64,000 bases of DNA, taken from assembly GCF_002811245.1 (NCBI RefSeq), contig NZ_NIVQ01000005.1:1-64000 (forward strand). The letters run 5' to 3'. Source of the stretch: Vibrio salilacus (GTDB lineage: Bacteria > Pseudomonadota > Gammaproteobacteria > Enterobacterales > Vibrionaceae). Shown here in pieces: positions 37,204 through 46,873 of the stretch. The position numbers and the translations under genes are program-made. Under the pieces are notes generated by a model. It was not told the origin of the DNA and did no database searches. It worked only from the letters and a program-made list of their open reading frames with translations. Within the stretch, counting starts at the first letter, position 1. Every line of letters starts with the position of its first letter.

Positions 37204-38025
37204 TTACTTCGTTTGTTGTGAGAGTTCATCTTTATAATGACCGCGTTTGTGGGCCCAAATCATCATCAGTACCCCGATAATAACCATTGGCAGTGACAAG
37301 ATTTGTCCCATTGAGATAAAGCCGCCAAACAAGCCCAAATGCGCGTCAGGTTCGCGGACGTATTCTACTAGGAAACGGAAGGTTCCGTAACCCGCTAAGA
37401 ACATCCCTGAAACCGAACCAAGTGGACGCGGTTTTTTAATAAACCAGTTAATAATGAAGAATAACACCACACCTTCAAGCATCATCTCATACAGCTGCGA
37501 TGGGTGGCGTGGAAGCGGACCGCCATTTGGGAAAACAAATGCCCATGGCACATCGGTCACACGCCCCCACAACTCACTATTCATAAAGTTACCTAAACGT
37601 CCCATGCCTAAACCAAACGGCACAAGTGGCGCAATAAAATCAGCGACCCCAAAGAAAGTACGGCCATTCTTCTTGGCATACCAAACCATTGCCGTGATCA
37701 CACCAAGTAAACCACCATGAAATGACATTCCACCAGTCCACACTTTAAACAGGTACAGCGGGTCTTGTAAGAATAGGTCAAAGTTATAAAACATAACGTA
37801 ACCAACTCGCCCACCAATAACGACTCCTAGAAAGCCAGCAAATAGCAGATCGGAAACCTGCTCGCGTGTCCAACCACTACCCGATTTATCCGCACGTCGG
37901 TTGGCAAGCCACAACGCGAAGACAAAACCAACCAGATACATCAAACCGTACCAACGGATAGAAAGAGGACCGATTGATACCAAGATGGGATCAATGTTGG
38001 GGAAAGTTAAATAACCTTGAGACAT
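37204..38025 (-). CDS. lgt: Prolipoprotein diacylglyceryl transferase Lgt
   Basis: It transfers diacylglycerol from phosphatidylglycerol to the lipobox cysteine of prolipoproteins in the inner membrane. The 273-aa protein has about seven transmembrane helices, the signature [22 protein letters not shown] and HPSQLYE. It provides the substrate for LspA, and both BamD and the DUF2799-like protein in this window are predicted clients. Confidence 0.97.
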   Translation of the reverse strand: MSQGYLTFPNIDPILVSIGPLSIRWYGLMYLVGFVFALWLANRRADKSGSGWTREQVSDLLFAGFLGVVIGGRVGYVMFYNFDLFLQDPLYLFKVWTGGMSFHGGLLGVITAMVWYAKKNGRTFFGVADFIAPLVPFGLGMGRLGNFMNSELWGRVTDVPWAFVFPNGGPLPRHPSQLYEMMLEGVVLFFIINWFIKKPRPLGSVSGMFLAGYGTFRFLVEYVREPDAHLGLFGGFISMGQILSLPMVIIGVLMMIWAHKRGHYKDELSQQTK

Positions 38026-38088
38026 AGGAAGACTACTCTTATCTTATGAAATTTTTGAATTGTTACGATGCGTATAGATCAGAGTGTT

Positions 38089-38880
38089 TTACAGCAACAT
38101 AGTTCCTGCAACAAACATTAAAAACACCGCAAATATTTTTTTAAGCGTCTGCGTGGGAAGTGACGTCGCTAATTTTGCGCCAATACGTGTCGTCAGCATC
38201 GAAGTAGACGCAATTGCAGCCAACGCAGGTAAGTAAACATAACCAATACTGTAAAGCGGTAAATCCTCAACCTGATAACCATGGAGAATAAAACCTAACA
38301 TACCTGAAATGGCAATCATGCAGCCACAAACAGAGGATGACCCGACGGCTTTACGCATCTCGATCCCATGGCGATTTAAGAAGGGCACCGATAGGGAGCC
38401 ACCGCCGATACCTGCGAGACTCGATACTACACCGATCCCGGTACCATAGACCATAGTCACGGCGGTGCCTGGCATCACTTGGGTCGTTTTGCCTCGAATG
38501 GAAAACAGCATCTGAATGGCAAGCAGTAAAACAATCACGCCAAACACTCTCGGTAAGTACTGTGAGGGTATCCACTCGGCTAGATTGGCACCAAGGAAGC
38601 CGCCAATGATCACACCAGGCATTAGCCACTTAACCACAAATATATCGACGTTGCCGAGCTTAAAGTGATTCAATGCCGACGAACCTGACGTGGCAATAAT
38701 ACTCGCCAGTGACGTCGCCAGTGCTATCTGCATACTAACACTAGCATCAATACCGGCCATAGGCAGCAGCCACAATAACGCAGGCACAACAATCAACCCA
38801 CCACCAATACCAAGCAAACCTGCCATAACCCCAACGAACGCACCGAGCAGCATAAATGACAACAGCAATTCTAACGACAC
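38089..38880 (-). CDS. TSUP (TauE/SafE) family sulfite-exporter-like transporter
   Basis: A 263-aa membrane protein with about eight hydrophobic segments and two internally repeated glycine-rich blocks, GLLGIGGGLIVVPALLWL and SLAGIGGGSLSVPFLNRHG, that mark the TSUP family. Substrate is not predictable; relatives move sulfite, sulfonates or similar organic anions. The start is GTG at 38880, 8 bp after the ptsP stop, so it belongs to the rppH-ptsP-lgt-thyA operon. In E. coli no transporter lies at this place. Confidence 0.88.
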   Translation of the reverse strand: MSLELLLSFMLLGAFVGVMAGLLGIGGGLIVVPALLWLLPMAGIDASVSMQIALATSLASIIATSGSSALNHFKLGNVDIFVVKWLMPGVIIGGFLGANLAEWIPSQYLPRVFGVIVLLLAIQMLFSIRGKTTQVMPGTAVTMVYGTGIGVVSSLAGIGGGSLSVPFLNRHGIEMRKAVGSSSVCGCMIAISGMLGFILHGYQVEDLPLYSIGYVYLPALAAIASTSMLTTRIGAKLATSLPTQTLKKIFAVFLMFVAGTMLL

Positions 38881-38888
38881 ATTAACCC

Positions 38889-41135
38889 TTATTTGTTACC
38901 CGCACGAATAAAGCCCGCAAAGCCTTTATCTTCGAAAAATGACTGCATCATAGTATATATGTCCTTGCCGTAAGCTTGTATCAATGCTTTGTCGGCAAGT
39001 TGGCGTAGCTCGTTGATTTCGGTATGGTGCAGTAAATATTTCACCTTTGCTACGTTCGACGTGTTCATACTTAAACTACGATAGCCAAGCCCGACCATAA
39101 GCAGTGCCCCGATAGGATCACCGGCCAGCTCTCCGCAAATACAAACGGGTAGATTGAGCTGTTGGCAGCTCTGATGAATGTGGCGCAGTGCCATGATTAC
39201 AGACGGATGCAACGATTCATAGACATCAGCCACTCGGGCATTATTACGGTCAACCGCGAGAAGGTACTGGGTTAAATCATTGGTCCCAATCGAGACAAAA
39301 TCGACCTTATCGGCAATTAACGGCAACAAGTAGATCATCGAAGGGACTTCAATCATCACGCCAAGCTCTGGCATTTTGACTCGTGAGTCTTGCTCAGAGA
39401 CCTCATGATAAGCCCTTTCAATCAGTTCGATGGCGTCATCCAATTCTTGCGCTCCCGAAACCATCGGCAACAATATACTTAAATTTTGATGCTGAGCACT
39501 GGCACGTATCATGGCGCGAATTTGCATCAGGAAGATGTCAGGATGATCAAGGGTGAAACGAATGCCTCGCCAACCTAAAAACGGGTTGTCTTCTTCAATC
39601 GGCAGATAAGGTAGCGCTTTATCACCGCCGACATCCAAGGTGCGCATCACCACTCGTTTGTCCGGATAGCTACTCAGTACGGCTTGATATTGTTGAGTTT
39701 GTTCTTCTTCGGAGGGAAAACGATGTTGAAGTAAAAAAGAGATTTCCGTGCGGTACAACCCAACCCCATCAACCCCTAGGTTAATGGCAATGTTGGTATC
39801 CGCGCTGAGCCCGGCGTTGAGCATTACCTCGATACGTTGACCATCTTTAGTAAAGGCTGGCTGCTCAATGCGAGAGTTGACCATGTTAGCCAGCTCTCGC
39901 TCTTCATCGGCTAAGGCGCGGTACTCACGTAACAGTTGACGGCTTGGAGAAACAAAGATTTTACCGCTGTAACCATCAACGATCCCTTGCTTACCATTGA
40001 CTGCCTTAAGATTGAAATTGGCTCCCATAACAGCAGGAATGCCTAACGCACGAGATAAAATCGCGGCGTGTGAGTTAGCGGCCCCTTCAAGAGAGATCAC
40101 CGCTAACAACATCTCTTTGGAGACCGACGCAAGCAGTGAGGCTGTAAGCTCACGCACGACTAAGATCACTGGCTTATCGAGCACCTGACGATCTTGTTCG
40201 GTGTTGTGGAGGAAAAAAAGTAACCGCTGACCAAGTTCACGGATATCTTGCGCTCGTTCACGCAAATAGACATCAGACATCCGCGCAAATCGGTTCGAAT
40301 AAGACTCAACGACTTGTCTGAGTGCCCAATCTGCCCGATCGCCTTTTTGGATTTGTGCTTTGAGATCCTTACGTAACATGGGATCATTAAGTAAGTGAGT
40401 AAAGAGATCAAATATCGCTAACGCATCTTTATTGATTTCACTATCGAGTTTTTTCCGCATACGACGAAAATCACCCAACGCCTCTTCAATCGCCAGCAGT
40501 AACCACTCTTGCTCACGCTCAACATCTAACGTAGAAGCAGGATAAACATAGGCGAGATCGGGTTGAGTATCGTCCCACCATAACTTGCCAATCGCGATCC
40601 CAGATGAGGCAGGGACACCTTTAATTGCTTGCTGTTTTTTTTCTAGTCGCCAATGACCTTGAGTTTGCGCATGGGCAATAATAACCGCCAATTGCGCAGC
40701 AAGGGTGACGAGAAACGACTCTTCCATCTCGTTAAACTGGCGTGGCGTTTTTTGCTGGACGACCAACACACCTAACACTTGCTTGCGGTAAATGATGGGG
40801 GTGCCTAAAAAACTCTGATAAAGCTCTTCGCCTAGCACAGAAAAATACTTAAAGTTTGGGTGTTTTGAGGCCTCAGCCAGATTAAGAGGCTCTGCGCTGC
40901 GTTTAACTAAGCCAACTAAGCCTTCGTTAAATCCGATATGAATTTTGTCGCCTTTAAAACGCAGCCCCTGAGTTGCCATTAACTCTAGGCGCTGCATCTC
41001 TTCATTTGCTAAGTAGACAGTACAACATTCAGTGTCCATCGCACTGCATGTTTGTTTTACCAAGATGTCTAATGCCTGATGAACTTCATCGACCTTAGAA
41101 ACTTGTTCAACTATTTCCCTTAGTTGAGACAGCAT
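38889..41135 (-). CDS. ptsP: Nitrogen-PTS enzyme I PtsP (EI-Ntr)
   Basis: It starts the nitrogen phosphotransfer chain, moving phosphate from PEP to NPr and then EIIA-Ntr. The 748-aa protein has an N-terminal GAF domain (about 1-160), which binds glutamine in E. coli. The phospho-histidine is in EGAANSHAAILSRALGIPAVMG, and the PEP-binding barrel includes YRTEISFLL and FVSIGTNDLTQYLLAVDRN. It lies 2 nt after rppH, as in E. coli, and is probably translationally coupled. Confidence 0.96.
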   Translation of the reverse strand: MLSQLREIVEQVSKVDEVHQALDILVKQTCSAMDTECCTVYLANEEMQRLELMATQGLRFKGDKIHIGFNEGLVGLVKRSAEPLNLAEASKHPNFKYFSVLGEELYQSFLGTPIIYRKQVLGVLVVQQKTPRQFNEMEESFLVTLAAQLAVIIAHAQTQGHWRLEKKQQAIKGVPASSGIAIGKLWWDDTQPDLAYVYPASTLDVEREQEWLLLAIEEALGDFRRMRKKLDSEINKDALAIFDLFTHLLNDPMLRKDLKAQIQKGDRADWALRQVVESYSNRFARMSDVYLRERAQDIRELGQRLLFFLHNTEQDRQVLDKPVILVVRELTASLLASVSKEMLLAVISLEGAANSHAAILSRALGIPAVMGANFNLKAVNGKQGIVDGYSGKIFVSPSRQLLREYRALADEERELANMVNSRIEQPAFTKDGQRIEVMLNAGLSADTNIAINLGVDGVGLYRTEISFLLQHRFPSEEEQTQQYQAVLSSYPDKRVVMRTLDVGGDKALPYLPIEEDNPFLGWRGIRFTLDHPDIFLMQIRAMIRASAQHQNLSILLPMVSGAQELDDAIELIERAYHEVSEQDSRVKMPELGVMIEVPSMIYLLPLIADKVDFVSIGTNDLTQYLLAVDRNNARVADVYESLHPSVIMALRHIHQSCQQLNLPVCICGELAGDPIGALLMVGLGYRSLSMNTSNVAKVKYLLHHTEINELRQLADKALIQAYGKDIYTMMQSFFEDKGFAGFIRAGNK

Positions 41136-41137
41136 GC

Positions 41138-41656
41138 CTACCCTCTTCGGTGTTTACGTTTGCCTTTTGTTCTGCGTTCCTTGAATGGCATTGCCATTGA
41201 GACAAACTCTTTCATCGCTCGACGGTACACATCACGCTTGAAGGAAACCACTTGCCTGACAGGATACCAATAACTTACCCAACGCCAACCATCAAATTCA
41301 GGGGAATTACCACGCTGCATGTTGATACGAGATTCATCGCAATCCAAGCGCAATAGAAACCATTTCTGTTTTTGGCCAATACAAACCGGTTTTGAATCCC
41401 AACGAACAAGGCGCTTTGGTAACTTATATCTTAACCAGTGACGACTTGTCGCGACGATTTTCACGTCTTTTTTGGTCAGGCCAACTTCTTCATATAGTTC
41501 CCTATACATAGCCTGTTCTGGGGTTTCCCCCTCATCAATCCCACCTTGGGGAAATTGCCAAGAGTGTTGTCCGTATCGTTTTGCCCAGAAGACCTGACCA
41601 TGGCTGTTACAGATTACAATACCGACATTTAAGCGGTAACCGTCGCCATCTATCAC
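41138..41656 (-). CDS. rppH: RNA pyrophosphohydrolase RppH
   Basis: A Nudix hydrolase that removes pyrophosphate from mRNA 5' ends and triggers RNase E decay. The 172-aa protein carries the Nudix box [23 protein letters not shown] and [22 protein letters not shown] chose the GTG at 41656, since (V/M)[14 protein letters not shown] is the family N-terminus and GAGG lies 7 nt upstream. The longer ATG-started ORF from 41719 is not conserved. First gene of the ptsP-lgt-thyA operon. Confidence 0.95.
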   Translation of the reverse strand: MIDGDGYRLNVGIVICNSHGQVFWAKRYGQHSWQFPQGGIDEGETPEQAMYRELYEEVGLTKKDVKIVATSRHWLRYKLPKRLVRWDSKPVCIGQKQKWFLLRLDCDESRINMQRGNSPEFDGWRWVSYWYPVRQVVSFKRDVYRRAMKEFVSMAMPFKERRTKGKRKHRRG

Positions 41657-42268
41657 TGGCCAACCTCTAATAATATCTTTAATTACACTGATTTTTCCAC
41701 ATATCCCCAATATGAGCAAACTTACTAGTGTGACTCACACAGAAAATATGACTATACACAGCCATTATGGATAACTTTTAATCAAAACCTTGGTTACTCA
41801 CATCAGGATGAGACCTAGTCCACATTTATTCACCTTTTCTGTGTATAACCATGTGAAAAATACGCGCGCAACTGATCATTTAAACATCATCGCTCTTTTT
41901 TAATTCTAACACTGCACCAAGAAGGTTATTATTTTTCTTTTATTTTCATGATGTTATCGTAAAAACCTCATGAACATCAGGCAAAAAATCACCAGAAATA
42001 ATCCCCACCCACAGATCGGTCAAAGATCCACCACGCTTGTATTTATCCACACCACCACATCAACCTTGAGCTTAAAATGGAAATTTCAACCACTTTTCGC
42101 TACAAAAACCACTGTTAATTCATACATGTTCGGTTTTTTTCCTTTATAACGTCATTATCTTGTGGATAAGTTGCTGATTGATGATCTTTTCTCCACTATG
42201 ATCAATATCTCTTCAGTCGATATTTACTCAAGTTAGGTTACAATAGGCGCCTGCACTATGAGTTATCA
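41657..42268. promoter_or_regulatory. rppH/mutH divergent region with four DnaA boxes and six GATC sites
   Basis: Matches to TTWTNCACA occur at 41693-41701 (+), 41840-41848 (-), 42043-42051 (+) and 42161-42169 (-). The last two are the perfect TTATCCACA. GATC occurs six times between 41874 and 42274, the last one overlapping the mutH start codons. I see no gene in these 612 bp. DnaA binding or control is inferred from the motifs only. No 13-mer AT-repeat unwinding element and no dnaA or gidA neighbour is present, so it is not oriC. Confidence 0.6.
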
Positions 42269-42940
42269 ATGATCATGAAGACTGAACCCCAATCAGAGCA
42301 AGAACTACTAACACGAGCGAACAGTATCGCTGGCATCAGCTTTCAAGAGCTCGCCGATGAAGCTAAAATTGATGTCCCGCCCGATTTACGCCGCGATAAA
42401 GGCTGGGTGGGCCAGCTGCTTGAATGGCATTTAGGGGCGAGCGCAGGAAGCAAACCACAGCAAGATTTCGAACAGCTCGGAATAGAACTCAAGACCATTC
42501 CTATCAGCTACAGTGGTAAACCCCTTGAAACGACCTTTGTCTGTGTCGCGCCATTAATTGGTGTTCACGGATTAACATGGGAAACCAGTCATGTGCGCAA
42601 TAAACTGTCTCGAGTGTTATGGGTACCAGTCGAAGGAGAGCGAGAAATCCCTCTTGGAGAGCGATGTGTCGGCTCTCCACTTATTTGGTCTCCCACTCAA
42701 GAACAACAGCAGCAGTTAAAAGCAGATTGGGAAGAGTTAATGGAAATGATCGTGCTTGGGCGTGTTGAGCAGATCAACGCCCGTCACGGTGAGGTCATGC
42801 AATTGAGGCCAAAAGCGGCCAATGGCCGAGTGTTAACTGAAGCTTATGGCGCGAGCGGTAAACCAATAAAGACGCTGCCAAGAGGGTTCTATTTAAGAAC
42901 CCAGTTCACCGCGCAGCTATTAGAGCAACACTTTGTTTAA
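42269..42940 (+). CDS. mutH: DNA mismatch repair endonuclease MutH
   Basis: It nicks the unmethylated strand at hemimethylated GATC during MutS/MutL-directed repair. The 223-aa protein has the restriction-enzyme-like active site: Asp in [14 protein letters not shown] followed by E-x-K in the same segment. An ATG at 42269 and a second at 42275 flank a GATC. It is convergent with the next gene; the stop codons overlap. Confidence 0.96.
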   Translation: MIMKTEPQSEQELLTRANSIAGISFQELADEAKIDVPPDLRRDKGWVGQLLEWHLGASAGSKPQQDFEQLGIELKTIPISYSGKPLETTFVCVAPLIGVHGLTWETSHVRNKLSRVLWVPVEGEREIPLGERCVGSPLIWSPTQEQQQQLKADWEELMEMIVLGRVEQINARHGEVMQLRPKAANGRVLTEAYGASGKPIKTLPRGFYLRTQFTAQLLEQHFV

Positions 42941-43248
42941 TGAGTGGTTATTGGCAATTCTAGATCATGGAACATCGGACCATCGCTAGCCCCACACTCA
43001 TCGTAAGCATTATGCAGCCTTAGGTATGCCCGCTCGACACCGAGACGCTGTAGTTCTTCTTTGACCCGTTCTAGAGATTCAAAGTGAACGGGTTTATCAT
43101 CGACTCGAATCGGTTCGAGTTTGTGCTTGTACTCCACCGCAAGCAAGTAGTGTGACAGGTCAGAACAGCTGATAACAAACACCTTTGGTGGTTGATAACT
43201 TTCCTTATGTTGACCATGGATCCATTTGTCTAACTGACTTTTTTGCAT
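42937..43248 (-). CDS. Small DUF6482-like protein
   Basis: A 103-aa soluble protein, not recognised beyond a resemblance to small Vibrio proteins annotated DUF6482. Visible are [25 protein letters not shown], a charged helix ([13 protein letters not shown]) and [17 protein letters not shown]. No signal, membrane segment or catalytic motif is clear. It ends inside the mutH stop codon region on the opposite strand (4-bp convergent overlap). A GGTGAAC lies upstream of the ATG. Confidence 0.72.
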   Translation of the reverse strand: MQKSQLDKWIHGQHKESYQPPKVFVISCSDLSHYLLAVEYKHKLEPIRVDDKPVHFESLERVKEELQRLGVERAYLRLHNAYDECGASDGPMFHDLELPITTH

Positions 43249-43377
43249 AGTTCACCTCCACTATTGAGTATTAGCCAACCCTAAGCATTTTGCGAATTTG
43301 TTGCACAAGCCTCTTTTCATCTTCTACTTAAATCCCCTATAGTGGGATCACTTGAACTGTTACGACAAGGAAGATCT

Positions 43378-44412
43378 ATGCAATACAACAAGTTACCTCA
43401 CTCAACATTGGAAGTGAGTAAGATCTGTCTTGGCACCATGACTTTTGGTGAGCAAAACACGCAACAAGAAGCCTTTAACCAGCTTGATTATGCGTTGGAA
43501 CGCGGGGTCAATTTTATCGACACCGCAGAAATGTACCCCGTTCCACCAAGTGGCAAAAGCCAAGGGTTAACCGAACAATATATCGGCAATTGGTTAGCCA
43601 AATCCGGTAAGCGCGAAAAAGTGGTACTGGCGACAAAAATCGCAGGCCCACGTAATGTACCTTATATTCGTGACAACATGAGTTTAGATCGGCGCAATGT
43701 TCATCTCGCCATTGACGACAGTCTCAAACGTCTGCAAACCGACTACGTTGACCTCTATCAATTGCATTGGCCACAACGTCAAACCAACTGCTTCGGTCAA
43801 CTCAACTACCCATACCCTGATGAACAGCAAGAAGTAACCCTGATTGAAACATTAGAGGCGTTGGCAGAGCTTATCAAGGCCGGTAAAATTCGTTATATCG
43901 GTGTATCAAATGAGACACCATGGGGCGTGATGTCTTTACTGCGTTTAGCCGAAAAGCATGATCTTCCACGTATCGTTTCTATCCAAAACCCATACAATCT
44001 GCTTAACCGCAGCTTTGAAGTTGGGCTATCAGAAATTAGTCACTATGAGGGAGTACAACTGCTCGCCTACTCTCCGCTCGCTTTCGGTTGCTTAAGTGGC
44101 AAATATTTAAACGGAGCAAGGCCAAAAGATGCACGCTGCTCGTTGTTTGAACGTTTTGTACGCTACTTTACTCCGCAAGGGGAGCAAGCTACCAAAGCGT
44201 ACGTGGATTTAGCGAAAGCTCATGGTCTTGAGCCGACACAAATGGCTCTTGCCTTTGTCAACCAGAGACCATTTGTCGCCGCCAACATCATTGGGGCGAC
44301 AAATCTGGATCAGCTTAAAGCCAATATTGATAGTTTAGATGTCGTATTGTCAGATGAGTTGCTTCAAGGTATTCAAGAGATTGGTACGACGTATTCCAAC
44401 CCTTGTCCTTAG
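43378..44412 (+). CDS. tas: Aldo/keto reductase Tas
   Basis: A 344-aa NADP(H)-dependent aldo/keto reductase. In E. coli, Tas overproduction can bypass prephenate dehydrogenase in starving tyr mutants; its normal substrate is unknown. The barrel has FIDTAEMYPVPP with catalytic Asp and Tyr, VVLATKIAG with Lys, and YQLHWPQR with His. The ATG at 43378 has AAGGAAG upstream and gives the family start MQYNKLPHSTLEVS. Confidence 0.93.
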   Translation: MQYNKLPHSTLEVSKICLGTMTFGEQNTQQEAFNQLDYALERGVNFIDTAEMYPVPPSGKSQGLTEQYIGNWLAKSGKREKVVLATKIAGPRNVPYIRDNMSLDRRNVHLAIDDSLKRLQTDYVDLYQLHWPQRQTNCFGQLNYPYPDEQQEVTLIETLEALAELIKAGKIRYIGVSNETPWGVMSLLRLAEKHDLPRIVSIQNPYNLLNRSFEVGLSEISHYEGVQLLAYSPLAFGCLSGKYLNGARPKDARCSLFERFVRYFTPQGEQATKAYVDLAKAHGLEPTQMALAFVNQRPFVAANIIGATNLDQLKANIDSLDVVLSDELLQGIQEIGTTYSNPCP

Positions 44413-44449
44413 ATGATACGGAGCAGGTGAAGCAACCTACCCCTTGAGA

Positions 44450-44701
44450 TTACGTCGGTATTCGCGCACTCAGGACTCGACGAAGATGACGAACACGACG
44501 CTTGGCTTTAACGATGTCAGGCTCAGACGTGCCGATTGGACGACCATCTTGTTCAAGGCCAATATCTTTTAGTAGATAAGCATTGTTCCAAGGGATCTGG
44601 TAAGCATCACGTCTTATTTTACGTTTCCATTGACGATCTTCACGACGTAAATCAGCCTTAATCAATAGTGTGGCAAGTTTTAGATATACAGAATGACTCA
44701 T
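44450..44701 (-). CDS. Small basic protein with DUF1127-like motif
   Basis: An 83-aa, Arg/Lys-rich protein. It contains YLLKDIGLEQDGRPIG, resembling the LxDIGL core of DUF1127 (YjiS-like) proteins, some of which bind RNA or affect phosphate and motility traits in other bacteria. I chose the ATG at 44701, preceded by TGGAG. A tiny ORF with a very strong ribosome site lies 109 bp upstream on the same strand. Function unknown. Confidence 0.7.
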   Translation of the reverse strand: MSHSVYLKLATLLIKADLRREDRQWKRKIRRDAYQIPWNNAYLLKDIGLEQDGRPIGTSEPDIVKAKRRVRHLRRVLSARIPT

Positions 44702-44810
44702 GGTTTTTCTCCAGTTGCATTGAGACTGGGAAAAGACAACGACTACGAGCTTATCAAACACTTTTAATTCGCTGCTTTTCCGCAGCCAATTAAAAATAAA
44801 AGGATACGGG

Positions 44811-44933
44811 CTAATTACATGATTTATTTAACTTACGATCAGACATGGCAGACGCGAATGTATTCGCAGCCAGCGTAATGATGAATAGATCGTGAGAAGC
44901 GCAAACTGTAGTTTGAACGGTGAAGTGGTTCAT
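44811..44933 (-). CDS. Predicted 40-aa small protein with strong ribosome site
   Basis: ATG at 44933 is preceded by AGGAGG at 6-nt spacing (minus strand), a near-perfect Shine-Dalgarno. It opens a 40-codon ORF (MNHFTVQTTVCASHDLFIIT, then a small-residue helix AANTFASAM, ending KLNKSCN). No family recognised. A central hydrophobic stretch might insert in or associate with the membrane. It could be a leader for, or a partner of, the DUF1127-like gene 109 bp downstream. Expression is unproven. Confidence 0.5.
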   Translation of the reverse strand: MNHFTVQTTVCASHDLFIITLAANTFASAMSDRKLNKSCN

Positions 44934-45202
44934 GGTGCGCCTCCTAAGCTAAAATGTAATTAATCCGAAGTTGAATGGGTATGAGCCTTTAGCTCATGGT
45001 TAAATTCTAACCTCAGCGATGATTTATTCAACTGCTTTATCATCAATATAACCAAAACGACGAGATCAACTGAAATCTCGGCAGGTAACTGAAACAAAAG
45101 AAGATATTTATCTTAGTTATGTGTAGGTATTGGTGAATTATTTTTATATATAAAAAAGCCACAAAGAGCAACTTGTGGCTTTTTAAACGACAAAACAATC
45201 AA
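44934..45202. other. A/T-rich gap between vpsR terminator and the 40-aa ORF
   Basis: It holds the vpsR terminator (45152-45185) and a small hairpin, TATGAGCC-TTTA-GCTCATG (about 44979-44997). A promoter for the two small genes must lie here but is not clear by eye. Confidence 0.4.
45152..45185 (-). terminator. Terminator of vpsR
   Basis: AAAAAGCCACAA...TTGTGGCTTTTT with an 8-nt loop; A- and T-rich on both sides. Confidence 0.85.
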
Positions 45203-46537
45203 TTACACAGCAATATCTGTGATCAGATTGTGCTTGTTTAATAATCGGTACATGGTGGCACGCGAGACACCTAACTCTTTGGCTGCCATCGAAACCTGCC
45301 CAGAGTGGGACTCCAAAACCAACAACAATGCATCCCGCTCACTACGTTCACGAATGCTTTTAAGACTACGTCGATTTTCACTGCGTTTTGGCAAGTCTAA
45401 ATCACACTCGTCGAGCATTACCGTTTCCGACATCAACACTACTCGTTTTATCTGATTCATCAGTTCACGGACATTGCCTGGCCAATGATAACGAGCCAGC
45501 GCACGACTGGCTTCTTCGGTAAAACTGCGAGCCTGAGCATTATACTCTTTGGAGTATTCTTGCAAGAAATGGCGTGCGAGTATCGTTACATCACCTGACC
45601 GTTCTTTTAGACTCGGTACACTGATGCGTAACACATTAATGTAGTGGTATAACTCTTCATTAAAGTCACCATCTATCAATGCTTTTTCAATATCGGCTGA
45701 GTTTGCCGCCAATACACGTACATCCACTTCTTTTCGCCCCGAGACTGTATCAACCATCCCCTCTTGCAAGAAGCGCAATAGGTTGTATTGCTGCGATCTC
45801 GGTAGTGTCAAAATGTTATTAAGCAAAATCGTTCCGCCATCGGCTTTCTCGAGAATCGATGGCTCGTTATGATCTTCACGATTAATACCAAATAGATCAC
45901 TTTCAATCCGGCGCTCAGACATTGCACGGCAATTAACCGAAATAAACGCTTTATTTGCTCTTGCCGATGTACGATGCACCGCCCGTGCCACCGTCTCTTT
46001 ACCTGTGCCGCTCTCACCATAAATAAGAATGCTGACATCCGTTGGTCCAATGCGTTTCACTTGATCGCGTAGACGTTTGACTGGCATAGAGTCACCGATA
46101 AGCCCCATATCACTCTGATTGCCATAATGTGGCCACACTTTTTTTTCTAGTTTGAGCATACCAAGCTGGTGACCAATGGTACTGAGCAGTTGTGCATCAG
46201 GAATGGGCGCCGTGAAGAAATCGATACAGAAGTTAACGATAAACTGACAGATGGTGTCAGAGCTCAGTTGAGACTCACGAATAAAAGCTAACCAGCGCAC
46301 TTGCTTGTGCTTACTCACCAAGTTAGCAATGCCATTTAAACTGAATTCATCATGGCTGAGATCGACAATACCGATACAGGGCCCCGTTTCAGTGAAGAGA
46401 GTATCCGCTTGACGTAAATCACCGCATTGAGTACATCGCCACCCAACCTGTTCTAGTACAGAAAGCCATGGTTCGTAGGTCCCCCCGACCACGACCAAAG
46501 AACCGGGAACGGAGTCCATTCGGAATTGACTACGCAT
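45203..46537 (-). CDS. vpsR: Biofilm master regulator VpsR (NtrC-like, c-di-GMP binding)
   Basis: A 444-aa enhancer-binding-like protein that activates Vibrio polysaccharide and biofilm genes with c-di-GMP. The receiver-like domain (1-120) keeps Asp59. The AAA+ domain has Walker A GESGTGKE but lacks the GAFTGA loop that contacts sigma-54, and its Walker B reads GGTILLNNI instead of the usual LDE. A Fis-type helix-turn-helix ends the protein (MAAKELGVSRATMYRLLNKH). The absence of GAFTGA agrees with VpsR working with sigma-70. The targets (vps genes) are outside the window. Confidence 0.95.
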   Translation of the reverse strand: MRSQFRMDSVPGSLVVVGGTYEPWLSVLEQVGWRCTQCGDLRQADTLFTETGPCIGIVDLSHDEFSLNGIANLVSKHKQVRWLAFIRESQLSSDTICQFIVNFCIDFFTAPIPDAQLLSTIGHQLGMLKLEKKVWPHYGNQSDMGLIGDSMPVKRLRDQVKRIGPTDVSILIYGESGTGKETVARAVHRTSARANKAFISVNCRAMSERRIESDLFGINREDHNEPSILEKADGGTILLNNILTLPRSQQYNLLRFLQEGMVDTVSGRKEVDVRVLAANSADIEKALIDGDFNEELYHYINVLRISVPSLKERSGDVTILARHFLQEYSKEYNAQARSFTEEASRALARYHWPGNVRELMNQIKRVVLMSETVMLDECDLDLPKRSENRRSLKSIRERSERDALLLVLESHSGQVSMAAKELGVSRATMYRLLNKHNLITDIAV

Positions 46538-46817
46538 GACGCTTGTTCCTTATTATTTACAATGTCAATATCATTGCCTACTTAGGCATAGTATCTGTGA
46601 TGTTGTTACATTATAGAGACTGGACTCAAGAATCTGTCTCAATTATAAGACTAGTGGTCAAATTACCTTTTTCTCTACATAGAGAAAGACGCGTAAATTT
46701 TTTTTGTGGCTAATATCGCACTTTAAAATACATACCAAATACAGTGTGATAAAGATTGTTGAACGGAGTTTAACCAACCTAGCAGGATGCGACTCTATTG
46801 CTTAATCGCAAAAATGG

Positions 46818-46844
46818 AAAAAGCCATCCGAAGATGGCTTTTAT
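46818..46844 (-). terminator. Terminator of lysS
   Basis: AAAAGCCATC-TTCG-GATGGCTTTT on the minus strand, with a stable UUCG tetraloop and T tail. Confidence 0.9.
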
Positions 46845-46873
46845 TATAGTTGCTTTCCCTTAAGACTTAAGAC

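Noticed and set aside
41138-42268. The DnaA boxes as an origin of replication or a chromosome 2 trigger site (crtS)
   Set aside because: No AT-rich 13-mer array, dnaA, dnaN or gidA nearby. From memory, crtS lies elsewhere on V. cholerae chromosome 1. The region is better called a candidate DnaA-binding locus.
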